A DNA stretch of 64,000 nucleotides from an uncultured Dokdonia sp. (lineage in GTDB: Bacteria; Bacteroidota; Bacteroidia; Flavobacteriales; Flavobacteriaceae), in assembly GCA_947503305.1 (NCBI GenBank), contig CANNDF010000004.1, forward strand, positions 248,001 through 312,000. Direction: 5' to 3'. The notes beneath the pieces are model-generated. The model had not been told where the DNA came from, ran no database searches, and saw nothing but the letters and a program-made list of their open reading frames with translations. Position 1 is the stretch's first letter. Every line of letters starts with the position of its first letter. The translations under genes and the position numbers were made by a program. Shown here piece after piece: positions 1-8,231 of the stretch.

Positions 1-878
1 TAGAAACCATTATATCTGATTCCAATTTTTCAGATATAGATGCTGTTGTAGGTCCAGTACTATCTGGTAATTTCAATCGAGCAGCGAGTTTATTATCTAG
101 GCGTAATATACCTTTGATATCACCATTTACTCAAAAAGTAAATGCTGCATCTAATGTTTTTCAGTCTAGACCCAGTGAATCTATGCTTCGCAATGCCATG
201 CTAAATTTTCTAAAAGAGAACGGTGAAGGAAAAAATATTATCATTATTGCAGATTCAAAAAATGCAACTTCAAAATCTAAATTACGTAGCTTGTTTCCTA
301 ATGCAAAACAAGTAAATCCAAGATCTGGTGACAAAGGTCTGTATTTGTATCCAGATGATATCCCCTCACAAATTTCAGAAACTCTAGAGAATTGGGTGAT
401 TTTAGAAACAAATGATGTACCCCTTATTAGTAATGTAACGACAAACCTCAATACACTCGTAGCATTAAATAAAGTGGTATTGTTTACAACAAATAAAGGG
501 AGGGCTTACGATAGTGATGAAATACAACATATGCACTTAATGAACCTTAATTTTCATTTTCCTTCAATGAATAAAGAATATAGTTATAACGATCAATCAA
601 AAGAATTTATAGACGCTTACGAGGAACGTTATAAATTAAGTCCTAGTGAAGAAGCAATACGAGGATTTGATATTATGTATGATACACTTTTACGTCTAAC
701 ATATGCAGATGATTTATATGGTGCTGCATATTCTGGGATTGAAACTAGCTATATAGAAAACAAATTTAGATACCAAAGAAACGCATCTGGAGGCTTTGAT
801 AATGATGCTATTTTCCTTATAAAATATGGAGAAGAACTTACTCTTGATGAAGTCTCGATTCAGAAATCTGATGAGTAA
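1..878 (+). CDS. Periplasmic-binding-fold protein, C-terminal part (5' truncated)
   Basis: The reading frame is open from base 3, so the gene enters from the left edge and about 291 C-terminal codons are visible. The first visible part (DAVVGPVLSG, then IPLISPFT about 35 codons in) has the look of a type I periplasmic binding fold of the LivJ/branched-chain amino-acid receptor kind. A TTG at 114 could be mistaken for a start, but the homologous-looking sequence upstream of it shows it is internal. In Flavobacteriaceae such a domain commonly forms the C-terminal half of LysM-repeat envelope proteins. The LysM part would lie outside the window, so that is inference. The gene ends just before a shared bidirectional terminator and faces the next gene. 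Confidence 0.6.
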   Translation, partial: ETIISDSNFSDIDAVVGPVLSGNFNRAASLLSRRNIPLISPFTQKVNAASNVFQSRPSESMLRNAMLNFLKENGEGKNIIIIADSKNATSKSKLRSLFPNAKQVNPRSGDKGLYLYPDDIPSQISETLENWVILETNDVPLISNVTTNLNTLVALNKVVLFTTNKGRAYDSDEIQHMHLMNLNFHFPSMNKEYSYNDQSKEFIDAYEERYKLSPSEEAIRGFDIMYDTLLRLTYADDLYGAAYSGIETSYIENKFRYQRNASGGFDNDAIFLIKYGEELTLDEVSIQKSDE

Positions 879-892
879 ATAATTTTAACTTC

Positions 893-928
893 AAAAAAAA
901 GCGTTTCCAAACTGGAAACGCTTTTTTT
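893..928. terminator. Bidirectional intrinsic terminator
   Basis: An A-tract, a 9-bp stem AGCGTTTCC/GGAAACGCT (900-908 with 914-922), a 5-nt loop and a T-tract lie between convergent genes ending at 878 (+) and 942 (-). A- and T-tracts on opposite sides let it serve both strands. Confidence 0.9.
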
Positions 929-941
929 AATCTATTTTAAT

Positions 942-1739
942 TTACAGCCCTCCATTTGCTTGTAAATCTGCAATACAAAGAGGATCAAAATCTGGAATAC
1001 TTCCTATATCACTTGTATTAAATATGCTTGTCACCGTTTGAAAAAACATTAAACATCCATCTACATTACAATGTCTTGGATTTTCTGGAAGATCTTCATG
1101 ATCTGATGTAAGTGGTGTACCAGAATTTACTAATCCGAAAATATGTCCAAATTCATGACGCAATGTGGATGTTTCTAATAGGGTTCTATTAATCGGGGTT
1201 GTTGAGTTATTTGCCAGATCTATGAATGTCTTTTCATAAATTACCATAGATGTATTACGATAGGCAGTTCCTAAAACAACAGAGTTTCCAGAGTTGGACT
1301 CAGAAACACCATCAGAAAAAAACATCCATACTCCTATTTCATCACCATTATTAAAAACAGTGCGATGTGCATCTTCTATTGCAACAATTTCATTTATGTC
1401 ATAAGGAGCAGTTGCAGTTTGAGACGGGTCAATAACGGTCTCTACAATTGTAATCCCATCAGGTTTATCAAGACGTGCTGCTAGAAATGATTCTATAAGA
1501 TCTATTGTCATTTGCGTAGGGCGAAAGCCTTCAGGATATGATAATTCTAGACGTAAACTGGTAAAGCTCGTTGCCGATAATAACTCATTTGCAGAAGCCC
1601 CTAAGGGTAATTGGTTTGCCGCATTATTTGATACTTCAGGTTCTGTAGTGCCACTTTCATCGTCACTTCCGCACCCTACAGCGATCAAAAGAACCATCAT
1701 AATGTATGTTATAGGTAGTCTAAACAGTTTACTATTCAT
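942..1739 (-). CDS. Metzincin-like zinc metalloprotease lipoprotein
   Basis: A 265-aa protein with an N-terminal lipoprotein signal peptide: hydrophobic residues 8-20, then a lipobox ending at Cys23 (IAVGC) and an acidic/Ser-rich linker. The catalytic motif HEFGHIFG starts at about residue 195, where His195, Glu196 and His199 would bind zinc and catalyse. A CX4CxM sequence (CNVDGCLM, about 224-231) follows and could supply the metzincin Met-turn. The classical third ligand position of HExxHxxGxxH is Asn205 here, so the third ligand is probably elsewhere (His214 in SDHED is a candidate). It resembles what is annotated in flavobacteria as membrane metalloprotease. Likely acts on the cell surface or in the periplasm; substrate unknown. 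Confidence 0.72.
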   Translation of the reverse strand: MNSKLFRLPITYIMMVLLIAVGCGSDDESGTTEPEVSNNAANQLPLGASANELLSATSFTSLRLELSYPEGFRPTQMTIDLIESFLAARLDKPDGITIVETVIDPSQTATAPYDINEIVAIEDAHRTVFNNGDEIGVWMFFSDGVSESNSGNSVVLGTAYRNTSMVIYEKTFIDLANNSTTPINRTLLETSTLRHEFGHIFGLVNSGTPLTSDHEDLPENPRHCNVDGCLMFFQTVTSIFNTSDIGSIPDFDPLCIADLQANGGL

Positions 1740-1776
1740 TTTTATATCTTTAGTGTCTTAGAATTTAATCGTAAAA

Positions 1777-2313
1777 ATGATGAAAAAATTACTATTTGTA
1801 CTACTTTTTTTAAGTTCATTACATTTTTTTGCTCAAAAATCTACCTATCATCAAGATGTAATTAAATATTTAAATACCAATGGAACGGCAAATCAATATA
1901 CGGATGCTATCGATCAACTATTTACATTACTTAAACATCAGTATAAGAATTATGATATTTCGGAGAGTCTTTGGGATGAACTTAAAACAGACACAAAACC
2001 AGAATTAGATCGTATTCTCAACATGTTAGTATCTGCATATAGGGGCACGTATGAGCAAGATGATATAAAAGGGATGCTTGCTTTTTACGAAACGCCGGCA
2101 GGCAAACAATTTATTACGGATAAGACGAATTTAACCTATGAACAGCAGACAGAGATTTCAAATTTCTATAACTCACCTGTAGGCCAGAAAATATTAGCAT
2201 CTGAACAAGAGATTAGTAGACGTGTTGGTGAAGTTTCAGAAATATGGAGTCGAGATTTATATAGAAACCTTGTAGATAAGCTAGCTGCAAAGGGCTATGT
2301 TATGCAACAGTAA
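1777..2313 (+). CDS. DUF2059 domain-containing secreted protein
   Basis: A 178-aa protein with a clear signal peptide (charged MMKK, hydrophobic LFVLLFL, likely cleavage after FFAQ). Residues about 85-150 carry the DUF2059 pattern: a helix pair with DIKGMLAFYETPAGKQF followed by EISNFYNSPVGQKI. ATG codons at 1777 and 1780 are equally possible starts. The function of the family is unknown, and the protein should be periplasmic. Its last 14 bases overlap the 3' end of the convergent methyltransferase gene. Confidence 0.8.
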   Translation: MMKKLLFVLLFLSSLHFFAQKSTYHQDVIKYLNTNGTANQYTDAIDQLFTLLKHQYKNYDISESLWDELKTDTKPELDRILNMLVSAYRGTYEQDDIKGMLAFYETPAGKQFITDKTNLTYEQQTEISNFYNSPVGQKILASEQEISRRVGEVSEIWSRDLYRNLVDKLAAKGYVMQQ

Positions 2314-3010
2314 GCCTTGCTAAATAATCATAATGATCACCTTCTATAATGAGTTCAGCAATGAGCTCATTTTTTTTAGCATAATATTGTAGCGTCTCAA
2401 AATCGAGGTATAACCACTTGAAATCTTTAGATCGTTGCCCTTTATAACTCATGGCCATGGTGACTTCTCCATAATAATTACTATTCATGTCAATCCAGTA
2501 ACCTCCATCTTCATCTTCAAACATATATTTGATATCAGAACTATCTATTAAAATCTGACCTCCTACATTTAATAACGATTTTAGATGCTGTAAATACAAA
2601 TCAATTTTACTAACCTGCTCAAAAATTCCAGTGCCATTCATAAGTAATAACAGCGTGTCATATGTATCATGATGATGTAGAATAGAATTGCAAATGGTGT
2701 TTTTAAGAGTCCGCTTTCGCGAAAGCGTAAGTACTCCTTTAGAAATATCAATTCCTGTAACATCGAGTCCTTGCTCTTGTAACCAAATACTATGACTCCC
2801 TACACCCGAACCGATATCTAATACACGGCCATTGCATAGTTGAAGCGCTTTTTGTTCTATAAGAGGCATGTCTTCATAATCACGAAATAAGTAGGGGATA
2901 GGTAATATATCATCTTCTGCGATAGAAGAGTGTACTATAATATCTTCTGTATAATGAGACATATAATAGTCTGTAGTTGCTAGTCCAAAAATGTCTATAT
3001 GATGATCCAC
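2300..3010 (-). CDS. Class I SAM-dependent methyltransferase
   Basis: A 236-aa protein. Motif I, VLDIGSGVGSHS, is at residues 63-74, followed by GLDVTGIDIS (motif II acid at the end of strand 2) at 81-90, so AdoMet binding is well supported; the substrate is unknown. The N-terminal DIFGLATTDYY.HYTED stretch looks like part of the family, which favours the start at 3010 over the internal Met at 2962. The palindrome GCTTTCGCGAAAGC (2713-2726) lies inside the gene and is read as LSRK, just after motif II. The start is only 23 bp from the divergent YkgJ-type gene. Confidence 0.82.
   Translation of the reverse strand: MDHHIDIFGLATTDYYMSHYTEDIIVHSSIAEDDILPIPYLFRDYEDMPLIEQKALQLCNGRVLDIGSGVGSHSIWLQEQGLDVTGIDISKGVLTLSRKRTLKNTICNSILHHHDTYDTLLLLMNGTGIFEQVSKIDLYLQHLKSLLNVGGQILIDSSDIKYMFEDEDGGYWIDMNSNYYGEVTMAMSYKGQRSKDFKWLYLDFETLQYYAKKNELIAELIIEGDHYDYLARLTVA
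2713..2726. repeat. Iterated palindrome GCTTTCGCGAAAGC, copy 1
   Basis: Perfect 14-bp palindrome, followed on the + strand by GTA, inside the methyltransferase gene. Confidence 0.95.
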
Positions 3011-3033
3011 CTGTAATACTTAAATTTGTGATT

Positions 3034-3525
3034 ATGGATAAGGTACTTAAATTGCTTCCACAGCAAGCCAAAGATAAACATAACGAAAACAAAAAATTTT
3101 TTGCGAAGCTTCGGAAAAAGCCACCAAAAAATCTAGACTATATCATGCAAGAGTTACATGCATCAGAATTTGAACGTACGGATTGCCTCACCTGTGCTAA
3201 TTGTTGTAAAACGACAGGGCCATTATTTACAGACAAAGATGTCACTCGTATTGCAAAATATTTTAAGATGAAAGAGCAAGCTTTTATCGAAACCTATTTA
3301 CGAATAGATGAAGAAAACGATTATGTTTTACAAAGTGTTCCTTGTACTTTTCTAGGCGCAGATAATTATTGTTCTATTTATGAAGTACGACCAAAAGCTT
3401 GTCGGGAATTTCCACATACCGACAGGAAAAAATTCCAGCAAATTTCTAATCTTACACTTAAAAATGTTGCTATCTGTCCAGCAGCATATTCTATTGTAGA
3501 AGAAATGAAAAAACGAATACGATAG
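3034..3525 (+). CDS. YkgJ family cysteine-cluster protein
   Basis: A 163-aa cytoplasmic protein if started at the ATG at 3034. A longer frame from 2977 would overlap the divergent methyltransferase start and adds no family-like sequence. The cysteine cluster is CLTCANCC (Cys51, 54, 57, 58), then PCTF (Cys104), YCSIY (Cys113), ACREFP (Cys123) and a late Cys148. This is the pattern of the YkgJ/UPF0153 family, thought to bind zinc or an iron-sulfur cluster. The molecular role is not established. The basic N-terminal 35 residues precede the metal-binding core. Confidence 0.85.
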   Translation: MDKVLKLLPQQAKDKHNENKKFFAKLRKKPPKNLDYIMQELHASEFERTDCLTCANCCKTTGPLFTDKDVTRIAKYFKMKEQAFIETYLRIDEENDYVLQSVPCTFLGADNYCSIYEVRPKACREFPHTDRKKFQQISNLTLKNVAICPAAYSIVEEMKKRIR

Positions 3526-3528
3526 ATT

Positions 3529-4188
3529 CTACATTTTATCTTTTTGTAATAGCCATTCTTTAAACTCGTAAAAATTAGTAGGGTGTACACCATGTCCTAC
3601 AGGGAATTCATGCAATGAACTTTCAATCCCTAAGGCTTTGAGATATGGAGGAGTTTTACGAGCTGCATCAATAGGTATTACTTGATCTACTGTTCCATGT
3701 GAATTGTAGATATTTAGATGCGCATAGGAAGCATTGCTTTTAAGATTTATAATAGCTTCATTTATATAACCACTGAGTCCTATAACATTCTTGACTTTTT
3801 CTGGATATGTAAGCGCAACACTATAACTTAAAATAGTGCCTTGACTGAACCCCAATAGCGTTACATTATAAGGATCCAAATCATATGCTATTATGGCTTC
3901 ATCAATAAATTGAGCTATCAGATCTCTAGAGACGATTCCTCTTTCATTATCTGATGATTTTACACCCTCATGATCAATAGTGATTGCATACCATGCATTT
4001 CCATAGGGTTGCATAGGGATAGGAGCTCTTGCCGAGATGATAAAATAGTTTCCCGGAAGCTCAGGAGCAAAACTAAACAGATCATTTTCATCACTTCCGT
4101 ACCCATGTAAAAGAAGTAATAATGGAGATTTTCCATTTGACTTTTTTGTAGGTTTCTGGATAATATGCGTTAAGGATAGTTGTTTCAT
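3529..4188 (-). CDS. Alpha/beta hydrolase, phospholipase/carboxylesterase family
   Basis: A 219-aa protein in the acyl-protein-thioesterase-like family. The oxyanion-hole region is LLLLHGYGSDENDL (residues 24-37), the nucleophile elbow is GFSQG with Ser115, the acid is probably Asp168 (GTVDQVIP) and the base His199 (VGHGVHP). All catalytic elements are present in the expected order, and the length fits the family. No signal peptide, so cytoplasmic. It ends 3 bp after the convergent YkgJ-type gene. Short-chain ester hydrolysis is the expected activity; the natural substrate cannot be told. Confidence 0.87.
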   Translation of the reverse strand: MKQLSLTHIIQKPTKKSNGKSPLLLLLHGYGSDENDLFSFAPELPGNYFIISARAPIPMQPYGNAWYAITIDHEGVKSSDNERGIVSRDLIAQFIDEAIIAYDLDPYNVTLLGFSQGTILSYSVALTYPEKVKNVIGLSGYINEAIINLKSNASYAHLNIYNSHGTVDQVIPIDAARKTPPYLKALGIESSLHEFPVGHGVHPTNFYEFKEWLLQKDKM

Positions 4189-4195
4189 AGGTATT

Positions 4196-4225
4196 AAAAA
4201 AGATGTTACAATATCGCAACATCTC
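4196..4225 (-). terminator. Intrinsic terminator, minus strand
   Basis: On the minus strand AGATGTT/AACATCT (4218-4224 with 4201-4207) closes a loop of about 10 nt and is followed by a run of T. It lies downstream of the small membrane protein ending at 4249. Confidence 0.7.
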
Positions 4226-4248
4226 TTATTATTTTATATAAGTTTGAT

Positions 4249-4572
4249 TTATATGCTTTTAAACCATTCTTGGAAATAGGCTCCTACGATAGGAATTTCT
4301 TTTTTCTCTCCTTGGATTGCGCCAATAAACCCTAAAATCCATAAAACAAAAAGGATAATTTGAATTCCCCAGATGAGAAATCCAGGAGCTCCTACCCATC
4401 CTAAGATAGAGTTTCCGAGACCAAAAGCACATAATCCTATCATATTCCTGATATGATACGAAGCAAATTCATCTTTTTTTGAACTATTCATTACAAAAGC
4501 AATAACTAATCCTATGATCCATAAATAAGATATAATTGCTGTTGTTTTACCGTCTGATGTAGGTGTTGTCAT
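4249..4572 (-). CDS. Small DUF4870-like membrane protein, paralogue 1
   Basis: 107 aa if started at the ATG at 4572 (MTTPTSDGKT); an upstream frame to 4620 adds a poorly hydrophobic leader that the paralogue lacks. Three membrane segments are visible: ISYLWIIGLVIAFVMN, a middle segment after FASYHIRNMIGL, and IQIILFVLWILGFIGAI. It ends IPIVGAYFQEWF. The HIRN/GL pattern and the GKTTA start are shared with the next gene (4642-4977), so the two are tandem paralogues. They resemble the DUF4870 (Tic20-like) group; function unknown. Confidence 0.75.
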   Translation of the reverse strand: MTTPTSDGKTTAIISYLWIIGLVIAFVMNSSKKDEFASYHIRNMIGLCAFGLGNSILGWVGAPGFLIWGIQIILFVLWILGFIGAIQGEKKEIPIVGAYFQEWFKSI

Positions 4573-4641
4573 TGTATATAGGTTCGTGTTATGCCAATAT
4601 GGGCTTTTTAAAATTAACAAAATTATTTGGACGTACCGAGA

Positions 4642-4977
4642 TTACTTATTAACACTAAATACGCGTTGGTAGAAATTCCCTACAATTGGGAGGGGTTTTA
4701 TTTGCCCTTGAAAAGCACTGACGATACCATATAGCCATAATGCTAAAAATGCTAACATAAATGGACCACTAACCAACCATGAATTAAAAGAGCTTAAAGG
4801 GATCATAAATAAGAAATAGGTCAAAGTAAGTCCTAGAGATTGTCTAATATGAAAAGCTGCAAATGGGTTTTTGGACTCACTATTCATAAAATAAGCAATG
4901 ATAAGCCCTACAAATGTGATATAGCTCAACGCTGCTGCCGTTTTTCCTTCAAAAACAGTATTTTGATCCATTCCCAT
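4642..4977 (-). CDS. Small DUF4870-like membrane protein, paralogue 2
   Basis: 111 aa, starting MGMDQNT or at the second Met. It has the same plan as its neighbour: EGKTAAALSYITFVGLIIAYFMNS, then FAAFHIRQSLGL, two further hydrophobic segments, and an ending LPIVGNFYQRVF that parallels IPIVGAYFQEWF. It starts 4 bp after the dihydroorotase-like gene and is probably co-transcribed with it. Function unknown; the link to the upstream genes is positional only. Confidence 0.75.
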   Translation of the reverse strand: MGMDQNTVFEGKTAAALSYITFVGLIIAYFMNSESKNPFAAFHIRQSLGLTLTYFLFMIPLSSFNSWLVSGPFMLAFLALWLYGIVSAFQGQIKPLPIVGNFYQRVFSVNK

Positions 4978-4981
4978 TTAT

Positions 4982-6235
4982 TTACGTTAATTCTATTTTA
5001 TTGTTTGCAATAACACCATATACTTGCCCTTTTAGCTTAGCATCTATAAAGCTGGCGTTTTTTGATTTGGATACGATATCACTTTCCTTAAATTGATAAT
5101 TCCCTTTTGTACTAAACAAAGTTAGGTTAGCTTCTGTATCTTTCTTGATTGTATAAGTAGATTGTATAAATCGCTTACGAGCATTTGTTAACAATTGAAT
5201 AGCTTTTTTCTCACTTACTAATGTGAGTAAGGCTCCAAACATTGCTTCTTGAGAAATAGTCCCGAACATTGCATTATCAAATTCTACATGCTTGCGTTCT
5301 ATATCTAATGGATTGTGGTCACTTGTAACCATATCAATAATCCCTTCTTTTACTCCTGTAATAAGGGCATCTACATCGTCTCTTTCTCGTAGTGGAGGTA
5401 TTACTTTATAATTGGTATCAAAAGTTTCTAGTACATCGTCTGTAAAGAATAAATTATGTATTGCCACACTACAACTTACATCTAAGCCTTTATTTTTTGC
5501 TTCTTTAATAAGCGCTACAGACGCTTTTGTAGAAATTGTTGGGATATGAAGTTTACCTCCTGTGTATTCTAAGATATGAAGATCACGTGTAACTTGTAAA
5601 CTTTCGGCTATTGCAGGAATTCCTTTTAAGCCTATACGAGTGCTTACAGGGCCTTCATTGACCTGACCTACACCAGCTATTTGATCGTTTTGTGGAAAAG
5701 ACAGTACCATTCCTTGGAAACCTTGGGCATACTGTAAAGCTATTTTTAGTAAGTTAGGATTTTTAATTGATTTTTGATAATCTCCAAATGCGACAGCACC
5801 TGCTTGTTGCATGTCATAAAGTTCTGCAAGATCTACACCAGTACTTTTTTTAGTAAGTGCACCTATAGGATATATACTTGTGGCAACTCCTTCTCCCATT
5901 TTTTTGATAAAAGCAACAGCACTACTTGTATCTATGACGGGATTCGTATTTGGATTTACAAGAACTCCAGTAAAGCCACTCTTTGCAGCGACATGAAGGC
6001 CATTTTTGATTGTTTCTCGCTCTTCATAACCCGGCTCCCCCATACTTACACTGCTATCAAACCAACCTTGAGAGACATATAAGTTTTCTTTTTGAATGAG
6101 TTGCTCATCGGAAGTTGCACTTAGCTTTTTTGCTATTTGAACAATTTTTCCATCCTTAATACGAATGTCAACAGTAGCACCGTGATGTGGGCTTTGATTA
6201 TCAATAACTGTTGCCGCTTTTATAAGTGCGTTCAT
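4982..6235 (-). CDS. Dihydroorotase-like amidohydrolase lacking the HxH metal motif
   Basis: A 417-aa protein with the full layout of a long-type dihydroorotase: an N-terminal beta-sandwich (LIKAATVIDNQSP), a TIM-barrel core, and a late TSDHNPLDIERK segment matching the TDHAPH region. At the place where active enzymes have DxHxHLRDPG, this protein reads FDSSVSMGEPG (residues 59-69), so both metal-binding histidines are missing while the following GEPGYEERETI is kept. It may be an inactive pseudo-dihydroorotase, for example structural or regulatory for aspartate transcarbamoylase, or have another activity. Its start codon overlaps the stop of the BatA-type gene by 4 bp (6232-6235), indicating translational coupling. 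Confidence 0.8.
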   Translation of the reverse strand: MNALIKAATVIDNQSPHHGATVDIRIKDGKIVQIAKKLSATSDEQLIQKENLYVSQGWFDSSVSMGEPGYEERETIKNGLHVAAKSGFTGVLVNPNTNPVIDTSSAVAFIKKMGEGVATSIYPIGALTKKSTGVDLAELYDMQQAGAVAFGDYQKSIKNPNLLKIALQYAQGFQGMVLSFPQNDQIAGVGQVNEGPVSTRIGLKGIPAIAESLQVTRDLHILEYTGGKLHIPTISTKASVALIKEAKNKGLDVSCSVAIHNLFFTDDVLETFDTNYKVIPPLRERDDVDALITGVKEGIIDMVTSDHNPLDIERKHVEFDNAMFGTISQEAMFGALLTLVSEKKAIQLLTNARKRFIQSTYTIKKDTEANLTLFSTKGNYQFKESDIVSKSKNASFIDAKLKGQVYGVIANNKIELT

Positions 6236-8166
6236 TTAAAATATTTTATGATGAGTATTTCTAATAAGAGAAATATCAGCGCAAAAATAACAAACCATTT
6301 CCAAAGCGATTGAATACGATCACTATCTTTCAAACTATCGAAGAGGTTAACTACAGATGTATGGTAGTTGGCACCTTCTTTGGGCTGTATTGTTTGATAT
6401 CGCAATATACTTTCTGATCTACTATAGTTATAGCTTACTTGTTGAAGCGTACTATCCTTGTATACCACATTGTAAATGCCTGCTTCTTCTGGTTGTGTTC
6501 CCGTTGTAATTGTTACTTTATTTCCAAAAGTTCGTTGTAATGGAATATGTATATCTGATGGGTTTTGATCTCTTGCTAAAGATAAGATCGCATCTTCTTG
6601 AAGAGATATAGGAATATCATATTGAGTAGATATCCCGTTTGTAAAATAGAGTCTAGGTAGGGCCAGACTTTGTTTGGCCATATTATATAACGTAGGGACG
6701 ATGAGAGGAGAATTTTTAAAATTTGAATTCTTTGTATTGATACCTCCAGCTGTTACATATATGCTATTTTTAGTTGTTATAAAATGAGAACCATCCTCAA
6801 AACTTAAAACGGGATCTCCATTGCGCAAAGCAAACGTATTTTCTATAGAGGGGTATTGGAAATTTTTAATACGATTATCAAATACATTTGCATATATGGG
6901 ATGATCATAATTGATATTGGTAACTAGTTTTGGAGATGCTACAGTTTCCCCTAGTTGTATATTTCCCAGTTTTGAAAGTATGTTTATATAGCTTTGACGA
7001 TCCCCATCTTCACTTAAAATACACAAAACACTCCCTCCTTTATCAGAAAATGTAGCCAATGCATTGGCTAGTGCCTGTGAAGGGGTAGTAACCTCATTAA
7101 GAATGATAAAATTGTAATTGGGGATCTTACTATAGTCAAGATCATTAATAGCAGTGGCAGTGTATTCGAATTCTGGCATTGTATATATACGTGATAAGAA
7201 CTCTGAATTGCTGTGTTCATTTATAGACAAAACTTTTATGGGTCTTGTCGTATTACTATTAAAATATAAGGTGTTATCAAAAGAGAGGAGCGGGTCTTCT
7301 ATCGTAACGCTACCTTTAAAATCTGTATTATTTTTGATTTCAAAAGTTACTTCGGTCTCTAAATTGTTATCAAATGAAGCGGTAGCTTTTGCCATAAGTT
7401 GTTCTCCATTATATAGTGATACAGGGATATTAGTATCTTGATTTTCCTGAGTAGACAATTGTGCTGTTAATTTGATCTTGCCCACATCACCACCTATCGG
7501 GTATAATGAATCTATGGTAATATTGTTTTCTACGACGGGTTTTGTTTGCACATAATAAAGCGCCATATTTTCATGATCTATAGAATATTGCTCTCCTGTA
7601 TCTTGAAAATCAGAAATCATAATAAGTCGTTTCTCTGAAGCCGGGTTTTTTGAAAATTCCTTTTGAGCTTTTAAAGAAATGCCTTTAGCAGATAGTTGTT
7701 CTGAAGTATATGGTATTTGTAAAATATTATTTCTTGCATCTTTAATAGAAATATTTTTGTAAGTATCTGTATTTGTAATGATGGTAAATACTTCTTCTTC
7801 GGGGATATTTGTAACTACATCTTGTAAGGCTTGTTTTAATAATTGTCCAGAAGCTCCTTTTGCCTGCATACTAAAGGAGTTGTCTATATATACTACAGTC
7901 TCTTTTTCTCGCGTAGCACTATCGCTTTGTGTTAAAAATGGTTGTGCAAAGGCAAGTACAATCATTGCAATTACTCCTAGACGAGTAAGTAATATCAGCC
8001 ATTTTTTTATAGTATTACTTTTACGTGTTTGTATACTTATTTGTTTCAGAAAGGCAACATTGGTAAAATTTTCTTTTTGAAATTTACGCAGTTGAAATAA
8101 ATGAACAATAACAGGAATGATTAGTAAAAGTAAGGCGTAAAGTAATTCTGGATGTTTAAACTGCAT
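6232..8166 (-). CDS. BatA/VWA-domain membrane protein
   Basis: A 644-aa membrane protein. It begins with the typical BatA (aerotolerance regulator) N-terminus: a membrane helix in FKHPELLYALLLLIIPVIVHLFQ, a cytoplasmic basic loop (LRKFQKENFTNVAFLKQI), then a second helix at about 56-76. A VWA-like domain follows with VVYIDNSFSM, a DxSxS-type metal-ion site at residues 95-99. A long extracytoplasmic region with beta-rich and class-I-amidotransferase-like sequence (FIILNEVTTPS, GGSVLCILSEDGDRQ) follows, and a final helix lies at about 623-642. Known in Bacteroidota as a BatA-containing protein of unknown role. Confidence 0.83.
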   Translation of the reverse strand: MQFKHPELLYALLLLIIPVIVHLFQLRKFQKENFTNVAFLKQISIQTRKSNTIKKWLILLTRLGVIAMIVLAFAQPFLTQSDSATREKETVVYIDNSFSMQAKGASGQLLKQALQDVVTNIPEEEVFTIITNTDTYKNISIKDARNNILQIPYTSEQLSAKGISLKAQKEFSKNPASEKRLIMISDFQDTGEQYSIDHENMALYYVQTKPVVENNITIDSLYPIGGDVGKIKLTAQLSTQENQDTNIPVSLYNGEQLMAKATASFDNNLETEVTFEIKNNTDFKGSVTIEDPLLSFDNTLYFNSNTTRPIKVLSINEHSNSEFLSRIYTMPEFEYTATAINDLDYSKIPNYNFIILNEVTTPSQALANALATFSDKGGSVLCILSEDGDRQSYINILSKLGNIQLGETVASPKLVTNINYDHPIYANVFDNRIKNFQYPSIENTFALRNGDPVLSFEDGSHFITTKNSIYVTAGGINTKNSNFKNSPLIVPTLYNMAKQSLALPRLYFTNGISTQYDIPISLQEDAILSLARDQNPSDIHIPLQRTFGNKVTITTGTQPEEAGIYNVVYKDSTLQQVSYNYSRSESILRYQTIQPKEGANYHTSVVNLFDSLKDSDRIQSLWKWFVIFALIFLLLEILIIKYFK

Positions 8167-8231
8167 TCCTTTATAAGGGTTTTGTCAAAAGTAGCAAAAA
8201 AAGTAAAGGAGCACTAGGATTTAAGTTTTCT

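Noticed and set aside
161-451. Long antisense frame opposite the first gene, and many similar ones across the window
   Set aside because: These frames lie fully inside clearly coding genes, have no signal or domain pattern, and are shadows of the real gene.
2977-3033. Longer N-terminus of the YkgJ-type gene
   Set aside because: It overlaps the start of the divergent methyltransferase and adds no family sequence; the ATG at 3034 fits better.
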